Positions 44,826 to 54,403 of a stretch of 64,000 bases of DNA are shown here, in pieces (the stretch's first letter is position 1; every line of letters starts with the position of its first letter). The stretch is from Nocardioides gilvus (GTDB taxonomy: Bacteria > Actinomycetota > Actinomycetes > Propionibacteriales > Nocardioidaceae). The notes beneath the pieces are model-generated. The model made no database searches, was not told the origin of the DNA, and worked only from the letters and a program-made list of their open reading frames with translations. A program made the translations under genes and the position numbers. The stretch is from the NCBI RefSeq assembly GCF_003194605.1, contig NZ_QHKY01000001.1, positions 496,001 through 560,000 of the forward strand, given 5' to 3'.

Positions 44826-46229
44826 TCAGTGACAGATGTCGGTGGTACAGGCCCTCGACTCCAACAACTTCTTCAGCGGCCGGTGACCCGCAATCGCGTC
44901 GAAGTGGTGGGCGTCCCCGGTGCCGTAGGTCCACCGGAAACCGTGCCTGGCCATCATCCTGACGACCTTGTGGCTGCGACTACGCCAGGCCACCCGCGGG
45001 TGGTCGTGCGAGGTCCACCACCGGTTGGGCACCACGCCGTGCCTGGAGCGGAACGGGTTCTCCCAAGGGTTCAGGTCGAGCGAGCGTCCGTACGAGTGCG
45101 GCGAACGGGCGCTCGGGTTGCCGACGACGCGGCGACAGTTGAAGACCGAGGTGTTGTCGGCAGCCATGGAGCGGTAGTCGTCGGCTCCTCCCAGCTTCTT
45201 CGACCAACCGAACCTGTCGACGCGGTACATCGCCCGCACCGGGACCTTCTCGCGGTGCATCTCGGTGAAGACGCCGACGAAGTTGCTCGTCACCCCGGCC
45301 GCGACCACCATCGACCCGCGGAGCCGGTAGCCGTCGAAGGCCCAGTAGTTGGTGCGTACGAGTCGTAGGCCGGAGCGTCCGACCGGGCACCCCTTGCGCC
45401 AGGAGCGTCCCACCATCGATCTCCACACCTTGCGCGGGATCTTGGTCACCACCACGTTGGCTCCCTTGCCGATGGCGCGTCGCTGGGCCGGCAACTTGAT
45501 CCGCGGACGAGGCGCGCCCTTGGGCATCACGACCGCCTTCCCGGGGGCCACGTTGCGGGTCGCCCGCACCGGACTGCGACTCCCCTCGGCCCAGGCGACG
45601 GCGGCAGCACGAACTCGCCACCTGGTGTTCCAGCGCGGACGCCGCAGCACGTCGACCCGCCCCTCGGCGTCGGTCCGCACCGTCGTCAGGGGCTTCCAGC
45701 CGTCGTACCGTCCGCCCTTCTTCGACCTGCGCTCGATGACCACGGGCCCACTCACCGCGCTGCCGTCGTCGGCACTCCAGCGGACCTTGAGTTGCACTCT
45801 CGACTCGTCGGCCACCTCGGCCGGGGCCGTGAGGGCGAGAGTGGAGGAGCGGCGCACGAGAGCCACCCGGTGCTCACCGGTCGAGGGCGCGTACGACGCG
45901 TCGCCTTCGTGAGTTGCGCGGACCCGGTTGAGTTGGGGGTCGCGATCCACCACGATCGGCGCAGACGCCCGGCCGGCAGCGTCGGTCCTGACGGTCGTCA
46001 ACGCCTCCCACTGCGTGCCGGACCACCGGGCCAGCCGCACAGTGCGCGACGCCAGCCCGGCACCGGACGGGTCGGTCACCAGGACAGCGAGCGGGGCCGT
46101 CTCCCCCGAGCGGGCAGAGGTGCTGGAGACTGAGGTCCCGGTCGCCGTCCTCGCGTCCTCTGCCGCCATCGAAGGCACCGGCAACGCGATCAGGACGGCC
46201 CCGAGAAGGACTGAGAGAGTTCGCCGCAT
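44826..46229 (-). CDS. Secreted protein with C-terminal M15-type D-Ala-D-Ala carboxypeptidase-like domain
   Basis: The 467-residue protein has a signal peptide (MRRTLSVLLGAVLIALPVP, cleavage near AMAA-like site at residue 23), then two or three Ig-like repeats (about 30-240) with TVRTDAAGR/TVRTDAEGR repeats, and a C-terminal domain (about 300-460) with HSYGRSLDLNPWENP, the zinc-binding His/Asp pattern of M15 peptidases, and GDAHHFD. It likely trims peptidoglycan side chains. ATG 46229 is chosen. It is divergent from the RND gene. Confidence 0.85.
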   Translation of the reverse strand: MRRTLSVLLGAVLIALPVPSMAAEDARTATGTSVSSTSARSGETAPLAVLVTDPSGAGLASRTVRLARWSGTQWEALTTVRTDAAGRASAPIVVDRDPQLNRVRATHEGDASYAPSTGEHRVALVRRSSTLALTAPAEVADESRVQLKVRWSADDGSAVSGPVVIERRSKKGGRYDGWKPLTTVRTDAEGRVDVLRRPRWNTRWRVRAAAVAWAEGSRSPVRATRNVAPGKAVVMPKGAPRPRIKLPAQRRAIGKGANVVVTKIPRKVWRSMVGRSWRKGCPVGRSGLRLVRTNYWAFDGYRLRGSMVVAAGVTSNFVGVFTEMHREKVPVRAMYRVDRFGWSKKLGGADDYRSMAADNTSVFNCRRVVGNPSARSPHSYGRSLDLNPWENPFRSRHGVVPNRWWTSHDHPRVAWRSRSHKVVRMMARHGFRWTYGTGDAHHFDAIAGHRPLKKLLESRACTTDICH

Positions 46230-46370
46230 CGCTCGATCCTCACCCACCTTCAGCCCAGAATCCAGAGGCTCGCCGCTTCAGCCCCCTTCGCTGGGTGCAC
46301 TCGCTACACTCGCCCGGCACGAGCGCCGTCGTGCCGATGACGTCACCTCCTCGACAGGAGCACCCTCTCC

Positions 46371-49300
46371 GTGGGCAACTTCGCCTCGTTCTCCCTGCGC
46401 AATCGCGCCTTCGTGGCCCTGGCCACCGTGATCGTGGCCGTCTTCGGCTTCATCTCCCTGGGCTCGCTCAAGTTGGAGCTGATCCCGAACCTCCAGTTCC
46501 CCGTGGTCGGCGTCGTGACTCCGTACGCCGGCGCCTCCCCCGAGGCGGTCGAGCAGGAGATCACCATCCCGGTCGAGATGGCGCTCGGTGGCCTCGACGG
46601 GCTGGAGTCGATGAACTCCACCTCCTCGGCCGGCTCCTCGATGGTCACCGTCGTGCTGGAGTACGGCACCGACCTGGACCGTGCCGTGCAGCAGGTCGAG
46701 TCCGAGCTCGCCGGGCTGCGTACGCTCCCCGAGAGCGCGGAGCCCACCACCTTCGCGGGTGACTTCGACCAGTTCCCGGTGATGCAGCTCTCCGTCACCT
46801 CCGACCTCCCCGCCGCGGAGCTGACCGATCGACTCGACCAGGTCGCCATGCTCGAGCTCGGCGACGTCGAAGGGGTCCGCGAGGTCCAGCTGACCGGTGC
46901 CCCGACCAACCGGGTGGAGCTCTCACTGAAGCCGCGTGCCGTGGCCCAAGGAGTCTCCGGCGCCGACATCTCCAGCGCGCTCGACGCCGCGAAGATGGTC
47001 CCGGCCGGCAGCGTGACCGACGAGGACCGCACCCTGTCGGTCCAGGTGGGCTCGACGCCGACCACCCTGGCCCAGCTCAAGCGCATCCCGGTCGCCGCAG
47101 GTGAAGGCACCGCCCCCTTGTCGTCCCTGGCCACGGTCCGGATCGTCGAGGCGGAGACGACGTCGTACGCCCGCACCAACGGCGAGCCGAGCCTGTCGCT
47201 GGGCATCACCAAGACCCCCGACGGCAACACCGTCGACATCTCCCACGCGGTCAACGACCTCCTCCCCGAGCTCGAGGAGGCGATCGGCAACGGCACCGAG
47301 TTCACGGTGGCCACCGACCAGGCCCCGTTCATCGAGAAGTCGGTCGAGGACCTCGCCACCGAGGGCGGTCTGGGTCTTGTCTTCGCCGTCTTCGTGATCC
47401 TGCTCTTCCTGCACTCGCTGCGCTCGACCATCGTCACCGCGATCTCGATCCCGTTGTCCCTGCTGGTCACCCTGATCGGTCTCTGGGTCGGCGGCTACAG
47501 CCTGAACATCCTGACCCTGGGCGCCCTGACCGTGGCGATCGGTCGGGTGGTCGACGACTCGATCGTGGTCATCGAGAACATCAAGAGACATCTCGGCTAC
47601 GGCGAGGGCAAGGTCGCAGCGATCACCACCGCCGTCCGCGAGGTCGCGGGCGCCATCACCTCCTCGACGATCGCCACCGCCGCAGTCTTCCTGCCCATCG
47701 GCGTGGTCGGCGGCCAGGTCGGAGAGCTGTTCCGGCCCTTCGCCATCACCGTGGCACTGGCGCTGATCGCCTCCCTGCTCGTCGCCCTGACGATCATCCC
47801 GGTCCTCGCCTACTGGTTCCTCAAGGCACCCGAGACGGCCACCCCGGCCGAGGCCGCCCAACTCCAGACCGAGGCCGACGCGAAGGACGACAAGTCCTGG
47901 CTGCGTCGTCTCTACGACCCGACGCTGCGCTGGTCACTCGGGAAGCCGTGGATCGTCGTGGCCCTCGCGTTCGTACTGTTCCTCGGCACCCTGGCGATGA
48001 CGCCGCTGCTGAAGACGAACTTCCTGGGCGCCACCGGTCAGAACACCCTGACGGTGAGCCAGGACCTCGAGGCGGGCGCCAGCCTGGGCCGTCAGGACGA
48101 AGCCGCGCGTGCGGTCGAGGACCTGCTCGGTGACGTCGAGGGCATCGAGACAGTCCAGACCACCGTCGGTGGCGGCGGCCTGATGGCCCTGATGGGCGGC
48201 GGCAGCACCTCCTTCGCCCTGACCCTGGACGAGGAGGTCGACGCCGACGCCAAGGCTACCGAGGTCCGTACAGCCCTGGGCGACGCCGACGGCGACATCA
48301 CCGTGGCCACCGGTGACGGCGGCTTCTCCTCCGCCCTGGAGGTCGTGGTGACCGCGACCGACCAGGACAACCTGGTCGCCGCGGCCGAGCAGGTGGAGGA
48401 GGAGCTGAACACCATCGACGACATCGGCGAGGTCACCTCCGACTCCTCCCCCGCCCAGCCCATCCTCGCGGTGCGCGTCAGGGAGCAGGCCGAGCGCGCA
48501 GGCCTGACCTCGGCCATGGTCGGCGGCGCACTCGCCCAGACCCTGTTCCAACCCCCCGCCGGCCGGGTGACCATCGACAACGAGGCGCTCGACGTGGTGC
48601 TGGTCAACGGCGCCAAGCCGACCTCCGTCGACGAGCTCCGGCAGTTGCCCGCCGGGCCTGCCGGACAACTCGGCCAGGTGGCGGAGGTCGAGGAGGAGCT
48701 GGTGGCCGCGGCCATCACCCGTCTCGACGGCGACCGTACGGTGACCATCACCGTCGATCCCGACTCGGACAACCTGCGTGCCGTCACTGCCGACATCAAC
48801 GCGGCCCTGGAGGGCATCGACCTGCCCGAGGGCACCGACGTCTCCCTGGGTGGCGTCGCTGAGGACCAGGCCGAGGCATTCGCCCAGTTGGGATTGGCGC
48901 TCGTCGTAGCGATCGCGATCGTCTACATGGTCATGGTCGGCACGTTCAACTCGCTCGTGCAGCCGCTGATCCTGTTGGTATCGGTGCCGTTCGCTGCCAC
49001 CGGCGCGATCCTGCTGCTCCTCCTGACCGGCATCCCGCTGGGGGTGGCATCGCTGATCGGCGCCTTGATGTTGATCGGGGTCGTGGTGACCAACGCAATC
49101 GTGTTGATCGACCTGGTCAACCAGCGACGCGACGCAGGCGCGAGCATCACCGAGGCACTGTACGACGGTGGCGGCAAGCGACTTCGTCCCATCGTGATGA
49201 CGGCGCTGGCCACCATCCTGGCGCTGACCCCGATGGGGATGGGCCTGACCGGCGGGAGCGCCTTCATCTCGCAACCGCTGGCGATCGTCGTGATCGGCGG

Positions 49301-49451
49301 GCTGCTCTCCTCCACCGTGCTGACGCTGATCCTGGTGCCCGTGCTCTACCTCCTCGTGGAGCGGCGCAAGGAGAAGCGGGCCGACAAGAAGACGGCCAAG
49401 CGTGAGGCGAAGCGTACGAAGGCAACTGCGGAGGCAGGCCCTGCCGCCTGA
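46371..49451 (+). CDS. AcrB-type RND efflux pump permease
   Basis: The 1026-residue protein has the RND architecture: 12 helices with two large loops. TM4 carries the proton-relay pair D395-D396 (GRVVDDSIVVIENI), and the C-terminal half ends with the typical STVLTLILVPVLYLLVE. It is closest in form to HAE-1 family pumps such as SwrC in Gram-positives. Substrates probably include lipophilic drugs or surfactants, which is inference. There is no adaptor or outer-membrane partner nearby, so it acts alone as expected for a monoderm. The start is GTG 46371. A terminator follows. Confidence 0.92.
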   Translation: MGNFASFSLRNRAFVALATVIVAVFGFISLGSLKLELIPNLQFPVVGVVTPYAGASPEAVEQEITIPVEMALGGLDGLESMNSTSSAGSSMVTVVLEYGTDLDRAVQQVESELAGLRTLPESAEPTTFAGDFDQFPVMQLSVTSDLPAAELTDRLDQVAMLELGDVEGVREVQLTGAPTNRVELSLKPRAVAQGVSGADISSALDAAKMVPAGSVTDEDRTLSVQVGSTPTTLAQLKRIPVAAGEGTAPLSSLATVRIVEAETTSYARTNGEPSLSLGITKTPDGNTVDISHAVNDLLPELEEAIGNGTEFTVATDQAPFIEKSVEDLATEGGLGLVFAVFVILLFLHSLRSTIVTAISIPLSLLVTLIGLWVGGYSLNILTLGALTVAIGRVVDDSIVVIENIKRHLGYGEGKVAAITTAVREVAGAITSSTIATAAVFLPIGVVGGQVGELFRPFAITVALALIASLLVALTIIPVLAYWFLKAPETATPAEAAQLQTEADAKDDKSWLRRLYDPTLRWSLGKPWIVVALAFVLFLGTLAMTPLLKTNFLGATGQNTLTVSQDLEAGASLGRQDEAARAVEDLLGDVEGIETVQTTVGGGGLMALMGGGSTSFALTLDEEVDADAKATEVRTALGDADGDITVATGDGGFSSALEVVVTATDQDNLVAAAEQVEEELNTIDDIGEVTSDSSPAQPILAVRVREQAERAGLTSAMVGGALAQTLFQPPAGRVTIDNEALDVVLVNGAKPTSVDELRQLPAGPAGQLGQVAEVEEELVAAAITRLDGDRTVTITVDPDSDNLRAVTADINAALEGIDLPEGTDVSLGGVAEDQAEAFAQLGLALVVAIAIVYMVMVGTFNSLVQPLILLVSVPFAATGAILLLLLTGIPLGVASLIGALMLIGVVVTNAIVLIDLVNQRRDAGASITEALYDGGGKRLRPIVMTALATILALTPMGMGLTGGSAFISQPLAIVVIGGLLSSTVLTLILVPVLYLLVERRKEKRADKKTAKREAKRTKATAEAGPAA

Positions 49452-49479
49452 GCTTCGCCGCACGCACGACGACGAAATG

Positions 49480-49516
49480 ACCGACGGCGCACATGCTGAG
49501 CATGTGCGCCGTCGGT
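49480..49516 (+). terminator. Hairpin terminator after the RND gene
   Basis: A near-perfect 16-base stem (ACCGACGGCGCACATG and complement) with a small loop lies 29 bases after the RND stop, with no T run. Confidence 0.85.
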
Positions 49517-49586
49517 GTTCCGTCGGACCTCTGCGTTGCAGACCAATGCCGACAGGTCAGGCAGGTCAGGCAGGGTCAGGCGAGGG

Positions 49587-49982
49587 TCAGCGGCGGGTGA
49601 TGACGCTGGTGCAGGCCTTGGCGCCAGCCGGCTTCACAACCGCCTTGAAGCGGTCCTTGCCCTTGGTGTTCTTGCGCCACTTGTTGACGTCGATCTCCCC
49701 GTCACGGTCCGCCGTGTAGACCTTGGAGTGGACGAGCTTGCCGTCGTGACGGAGCTTGATGCGCCACTTGCTGCCCGGACGGGCGTCGTCGACGTCGATG
49801 TCGACCTCGAAGCCGGCGCGGTTGCCCTTGCGCTCCTTGTCGACCTCGAAGTCGACCTCGGCGCCGTGGCAGCGGAGCTCACGGTCCGCGGCGACGGCCG
49901 GGGTCGCGGAGAGTGCCACGATGGGCGTGGCGAGGAGCGCGGTGGCGCCCAGGGTGGCTGCAGCCTTGCGAATGTTCAGCAT
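49587..49982 (-). CDS. Small secreted protein, 131 residues
   Basis: A signal peptide is clear (MLNIRKAAATLGATALLATP, cleavage near AVAA at residue 31). The mature part is about 100 residues, basic and acidic residues intermixed, with two cysteines (C38, C125) that could form a disulfide, and beta-strand-like patterns (FEVDIDVDDA, KWRIKLRHDGK). It resembles a small Ig-like or calcium-binding domain, but no family is certain. The start is ATG 49982. Confidence 0.75.
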   Translation of the reverse strand: MLNIRKAAATLGATALLATPIVALSATPAVAADRELRCHGAEVDFEVDKERKGNRAGFEVDIDVDDARPGSKWRIKLRHDGKLVHSKVYTADRDGEIDVNKWRKNTKGKDRFKAVVKPAGAKACTSVITRR

Positions 49983-50144
49983 GAGAAGTCCTCTCGTCGG
50001 GTGAACCTGTGGTGTCCCTCCCCAGCGGGTGGGGCGTGACCCAAAGCATGGGCCGCGGCCATGAGCCCAGAGTGAGACGTGCATGAAAGGACTCTTAGGT
50101 TCCTCGGACCAACTCGGTCCATGTGCTCGGGTCGCCACCGACGA

Positions 50145-50178
50145 CCAAGGGCCCGTCAGAAGTCTGACGGGCCCTTGG
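50145..50178. terminator. Perfect 16-base hairpin
   Basis: The arms CCAAGGGCCCGTCAGA and complement flank a two-base spacer, 27 bases after the GH16 stop on the minus strand. It most likely ends GH16 transcription. Confidence 0.85.
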
Positions 50179-50205
50179 CTCGAGCGGAGATTCAGTACTG
50201 CGTGA

Positions 50206-52056
50206 TCAAGGCTTGTAGACCCGGACCCAGTCCACCGTGGCCGTGTCCTTGATGTTGCCGTCGACGCCGTCGAAGAGGTCGGGCAACTCCCAGTCGGAGG
50301 TGAGCATCGAGAGGATCAGGTACTCCGGCGCCTTGGAGACGTCCTTCTTGATCCTCAGGAACTCCCGGCCGTCGATGCGGAAGATGTACTGCGAGGCGTT
50401 CCACTCGACCGAGTACACGTGGTACTCCTCGTACAGCTCAGCCTTGCCGTCGCGCATCAGACCCGTCTCGGGCACCTGGGCTCCGGTCTTGATGACCGTG
50501 CCCGCGGCGTTCGGGGCGTGGATGAACGCGGCGACGCCGTTCTCCTTGTACATACCGCGACCGAAGTACTCGAAGACGTCGATCTCGGTGCCGTACTGCG
50601 GCTGGCCGTTCACCTCGGGGTTGACGGGCTTAGCCCAGAACGCCGAGTGCATGCCCTTGGTCTTCTGGACCTTCACCCGTGCGGCAGCGAAGCCGTAGGT
50701 GAAGTCGTAGAGGCCTTCGGTGCCGATCTGGGTGTTGAGCATGTACGGCATGGGGACCTTCTTGCCGTCCACGTTGGCCATGCAGGTCTGGCCTGCACGG
50801 GCGGGGTCCTTCTTGACTCCCATCCGCAGGACGCCGTTGGCGACCGAGAAGGTGTCCCTGCTGGGCTGGGCGCATCCGCGGAGACCGGTGCCGAGCGGGC
50901 GGTGCAGGTGCTTCCACTTCTTGGGGTCGAGGGCGTTGCCGTCGAAGGTGTCCTCGAAGTCGACGTTGCCGGCCCAACCCCTGGTGGCGGCCGAGTTCGT
51001 CGTCATGGCGGGGGCGTCACTCTGGGTGACGGCGGTGGCACGGTAGCTGTCCCGGGTACCCGCGACCTGGAAGACGGCGTGGCCGGAGTCATCCTGGGGC
51101 TTGGTGGAGACGGTGACCCAGGAACCGTTCACCGACTTCTCGAGGTTGACCAGACGTCCGGGGCGAGCGGGGGTGAACTTCGCGGAGACCACAGCACCCT
51201 CGGTGGGAGCGGAGGCGCTGGCGCCCGCAGACGCGATCGGCGGCAGGGCGACCATGGAGGCCGACTGGTTGGTCACCTTGACGTCAACGGCCGCTGACTC
51301 GGCGCGGTCGATCACCCGGGTGGAGTTGCCGTACTTGCCGGTGGCGATGCGGAACGCCGGAGCCACGACCCGCAGTTTTGCGCTCGAGCTGAGCTTGACG
51401 CCGGACACCGTGAAGGTGCCGTCCGCGCGGGAGGTGCCCTTGGCGATGACTTCCTGGGTCTTCCCGACGATCCGTTCGATGTGCACGGTGCGGACACGGG
51501 CGGAGAAGACCGCGCCGGAGACGGTGAACGCGGTGTTGGGCAACTGTGCGTTGGCGACCTTGTCCAGCCGGGCCCAACGCACCTCCGTGGTGGGGGCGCT
51601 CGGGACAGGCGCGGGTGCGGCCGTCGTGGTCACCTTCACCCTGACGGAGCGGGAGACCGAGCGGAGCAGGATCTTGCGCCGGTTCTTCGGGCCGATCACC
51701 TTGCGTGACGCCACGACGCGGATCCTGGAGGTCTTGGCGCGCTTCACGTTGGTGAAGACGAACCTGCCGGTGCGCTTGGTCTTGGCGCGCTTGATGGTGA
51801 CGTACTTGTTGCCCTTCTTCACCTGCAGGGCGACGCGGCGTACGCGCTTGGTGCTGACCTTGCCGCGCACCTTGAAGGCCACGTTCGCCTTCTGGGTCCC
51901 GAGCTTGGAGATCTTGACGGTGGCGCTGACCTTCTTGGCAGGCGCGGCCTGTGCGGTCACGGCAGGCAGGGTCGCGAGCGACACTGCCATCGCAGCCACG
52001 GCGGCGACGGCCCAGGAGCGCGAACGCAGCCGGGATGAGGGGGACGGGTTCTTCAC
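50206..52056 (-). CDS. Secreted glycoside hydrolase family 16 protein
   Basis: The 616-residue protein has a signal peptide (cleavage near AQA at residue 37), two basic Ig-like regions (about 40-145 and 155-340), and a C-terminal GH16 domain (about 365-616). The catalytic motif E491-I-D493-V-F-E496 (GTEIDVFEYFG) is intact. GH16 enzymes cleave beta-1,3 or beta-1,4 glucans or galactans; substrate is not assigned. The start is ATG 52056. AT-rich sequence and a 265-base gap precede it. Confidence 0.93.
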   Translation of the reverse strand: MKNPSPSSRLRSRSWAVAAVAAMAVSLATLPAVTAQAAPAKKVSATVKISKLGTQKANVAFKVRGKVSTKRVRRVALQVKKGNKYVTIKRAKTKRTGRFVFTNVKRAKTSRIRVVASRKVIGPKNRRKILLRSVSRSVRVKVTTTAAPAPVPSAPTTEVRWARLDKVANAQLPNTAFTVSGAVFSARVRTVHIERIVGKTQEVIAKGTSRADGTFTVSGVKLSSSAKLRVVAPAFRIATGKYGNSTRVIDRAESAAVDVKVTNQSASMVALPPIASAGASASAPTEGAVVSAKFTPARPGRLVNLEKSVNGSWVTVSTKPQDDSGHAVFQVAGTRDSYRATAVTQSDAPAMTTNSAATRGWAGNVDFEDTFDGNALDPKKWKHLHRPLGTGLRGCAQPSRDTFSVANGVLRMGVKKDPARAGQTCMANVDGKKVPMPYMLNTQIGTEGLYDFTYGFAAARVKVQKTKGMHSAFWAKPVNPEVNGQPQYGTEIDVFEYFGRGMYKENGVAAFIHAPNAAGTVIKTGAQVPETGLMRDGKAELYEEYHVYSVEWNASQYIFRIDGREFLRIKKDVSKAPEYLILSMLTSDWELPDLFDGVDGNIKDTATVDWVRVYKP

Positions 52057-52321
52057 GGGAGGCTCCTGGAAGGGGTGACTGGAGACGCAGTGCCGAGAAG
52101 CGCCCGGAACGGGCGTTCACGTTGTCCCCTGTCTTCCGCGACCTTCCGCGACCAGATGCGCCACACGTGCGTCAGGGGGTGTACCCAGAATAGGGTAAGG
52201 ACCGCCCTGTCTACCTAATTTTGAGCAAAAGAAGGCCGACGGGTGTTTTATCACACCGGCAGAGTCTTGCCAGACACCACCCCGCGCACTCACTCTGCGG
52301 CACCGTGGCGCGCAACACGGG
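52057..52321. other. 265-base intergenic region upstream of GH16
   Basis: This AT-richer gap between two minus-strand genes holds a small inverted repeat near 52238-52259 (CGGGTG...CACACCGG) that may end the BrkB transcript, and a CTAATTTTGAGC stretch that could form promoter elements for the GH16 gene. No gene is seen. Confidence 0.4.
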
Positions 52322-53314
52322 TCAGCCCCGGGCCCTGTCCCCCTCGTTCTCCTCCCAGGAGACCGCCACGGTCTCGAATCCCTTGTGGCGCTGCATCCGG
52401 GCGTAGGCGGTGTACGCGCGACGATCCGCCTCGGTGAGCTCGACGTTGTCGGTGAAGGGGGTGAGCAGGGCGCGAGGCCACAGGCGGCGAGCCAGCACGA
52501 CGTTGATCTCCATCGCCAGCACCGCCATCACTGCGCCGATCCACAGGAAGCCGATGAGCCCGAGGACGAGACCGAAGGTCTGGGTCATCGCGCTGGTGCC
52601 GACGAGCACGTTGTTCACGTACGACGCACCGAGCAGCTGCAGCCCCTGCCACATGAAGGCGAGGGTGAACCCGCCCGGAGCAGCCCGCACGAAGGAGTGT
52701 TGCCCGGTGGCCGAGAACCGGAAGAGCAGGGTCAGGAAGGAGCCGATCACCACCATGGTGAGGGCGGGGACGACGTAGCGGACCACCCCCGGCACCGAGT
52801 CGGCGAGCAGGTCAGTGGTGCTGACCACGGTCGAGACCACCGACACCGTGAGCAGCGACAGTCCCGCCGTGACGAGCAGGACGACGGTCTTGACGCGTGC
52901 GTACACCGGGTTGGGGCGCGAGTTGCGGGGCACCGACCAAGCGGTGTGTTGGGTGTTCTGCAGGGCCTGCCCGAGCCCTTGGCAGCCGAAGAGGGCGACG
53001 AGGGAACCGATCACGACACCGGAGATCGATCCCTGGAGCCCGTCGGGACGCCCCAGCTCGTCCCCGATGATCGGGAACTGTGCCAGCGCGGAGTCGAGGA
53101 TCGACTCCTGCCATTGCGGCTGCCCCTGGAGCACCAGTCCGAGGATCGAGGTGCCGAGCAGCATGAGCGGGAAGATCGCGATGAACGCGTAGTAGGTCAG
53201 CGCCGCCGCCAGGTAGGGACCTTGGTCGTCGAAGTACTTGTAGACCACCGCCAAGGGAAACCCGATGACGGCATGCCGCCGTTGAAAGCCGTCCACCGAC
53301 GAAATTGCGCCCAC
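52322..53314 (-). CDS. YihY/BrkB-family membrane protein
   Basis: The 330-residue protein has six helices and the family core: DQGPYLAAALTYYAFIAIFPLMLL near the start, GLGQALQNTQHTAWSVPRNSRPN, and a FTLAFMWQGLQLLGASYV segment. Members were once called RNase BN in error; function remains undefined. The C-terminal tail is polar. GTG 53314 is used. Confidence 0.9.
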   Translation of the reverse strand: MGAISSVDGFQRRHAVIGFPLAVVYKYFDDQGPYLAAALTYYAFIAIFPLMLLGTSILGLVLQGQPQWQESILDSALAQFPIIGDELGRPDGLQGSISGVVIGSLVALFGCQGLGQALQNTQHTAWSVPRNSRPNPVYARVKTVVLLVTAGLSLLTVSVVSTVVSTTDLLADSVPGVVRYVVPALTMVVIGSFLTLLFRFSATGQHSFVRAAPGGFTLAFMWQGLQLLGASYVNNVLVGTSAMTQTFGLVLGLIGFLWIGAVMAVLAMEINVVLARRLWPRALLTPFTDNVELTEADRRAYTAYARMQRHKGFETVAVSWEENEGDRARG

Positions 53315-53360
53315 GCTCGGAGGGTACCGGGCGTGGGCGCAAGAACAGGTCAGGGACGGG

Positions 53361-53777
53361 TCAGGCGATCGTGAGCTTGACCTCGATGTTGCCGCGGGTC
53401 GCGTTGGAGTAGGGACACACCTGGTGCGCCTTCTCGACGGCCTTCTCGGCGTCCTCGCGCGACATCTTCGGGAGAGTCACCTCGAGCTCGACGGCAAGGG
53501 CGAACCCACCCTCGCCGTTGTCACCGATCGAGACGTCGGCCACGACCTCGGACTCCGAGGTGTCACCACCGGACTTCTTGGCCACGGACTTGAGGGCGGA
53601 GTGGAAGCAGGCGGCGTATCCCGCAGCGAAGAGCTGCTCGGGGTTCGTGGCTCCGCCCGGCCCGCCCATCGCCTCGGGGGTCCGTACGTCGGCCACGAGC
53701 AGGCCGTCCGTGGTCTCGACGTGGCCGTTGCGGCCCTCACCGGTGGAGACAGCAGTAGCAGTGTAGAGAGGTGTCAT
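53361..53777 (-). CDS. ohr: Organic hydroperoxide resistance protein (Ohr)
   Basis: Ohr reduces fatty-acid and other organic hydroperoxides with lipoyl-linked thiols. The 138-residue protein has C57 (AACFHSAL) and C121 (VCPYSNATRGN), the conserved pair of the OsmC/Ohr family. ATG 53777 is chosen. No OhrR regulator is adjacent. Confidence 0.94.
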   Translation of the reverse strand: MTPLYTATAVSTGEGRNGHVETTDGLLVADVRTPEAMGGPGGATNPEQLFAAGYAACFHSALKSVAKKSGGDTSESEVVADVSIGDNGEGGFALAVELEVTLPKMSREDAEKAVEKAHQVCPYSNATRGNIEVKLTIA

Positions 53778-53823
53778 ACCGCTCGACTGTAAACGCACGT
53801 CCCAACCGGCCAATCGCCGATCG

Positions 53824-54264
53824 TCAGCCCTCGATGGCCGTGAGGGCTCCGGACCGGTCACGCCGCCAGTGCTGGCCCGCGTTGTCGCGGAAGGTCACCT
53901 CGACCGCGACGTCGACAGGCTGTCGGGCCTGCCCATCGCGCCAGCGCAACCAACTCTCCCGACTGTCGGCGGTGAGGGCGACCCGTGCGGCTTCGTCACC
54001 GGTGGGGGGAAGGGTGCGGATCCATCCCACACAGGTGGGACGGCGACGACGACCGAGCGCCACGAACGCGCGTACTTCGTGGACAGGACTCGACGAGTGA
54101 TTCGCGACCATCACCTGAGGTGACTCAGCCGCTGCCCAGGCCTCCACCTCGGGGGCTCGCTCCGCAGTCCGGGTCGCACTGCGCGACGCCTTGGCCGAGC
54201 CGACGACGAGCCATGCTCCAGCAGCCGCAGCAGCGACCAACATGGCGACGAGAAGGTAGATCAC
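53824..54264 (-). CDS. Single-pass membrane protein, hypothetical
   Basis: About 146 residues: one transmembrane helix at the N-terminus (about 1-22) and a mostly extracytoplasmic or cytoplasmic beta-rich region. GTG 54264 is preferred because GGGAG lies five bases upstream and the frame upstream is poor. It has a VANHSSSPVHEVRAFVAL beta strand and repeated RR clusters. No family is recognised. Confidence 0.55.
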   Translation of the reverse strand: MIYLLVAMLVAAAAAGAWLVVGSAKASRSATRTAERAPEVEAWAAAESPQVMVANHSSSPVHEVRAFVALGRRRRPTCVGWIRTLPPTGDEAARVALTADSRESWLRWRDGQARQPVDVAVEVTFRDNAGQHWRRDRSGALTAIEG

Positions 54265-54403
54265 GGAGACTCCCGAGAGGAAGAGGACAGACGCTCGATC
54301 AGCGTGTGCCCCGTATGCGGCATCTTCAAACCCCTGCGACGAGAACTTTTCTGCGGGGATGTGCACCCGCGACCGTTCCCCTCCGCCGGGTACGGTGGCT
54401 GGC

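Noticed and set aside
47934..49463. Long minus-strand open frame opposite the RND pump gene
   Set aside because: It is His/Gln/Gly/Asp-rich low-complexity protein, as produced by GC-rich coding DNA read backwards, and the plus strand has a clear RND gene.
52322..53314. Ribonuclease BN
   Set aside because: The YihY/BrkB family was once labelled that way in error; the sequence is a multi-helix membrane protein.
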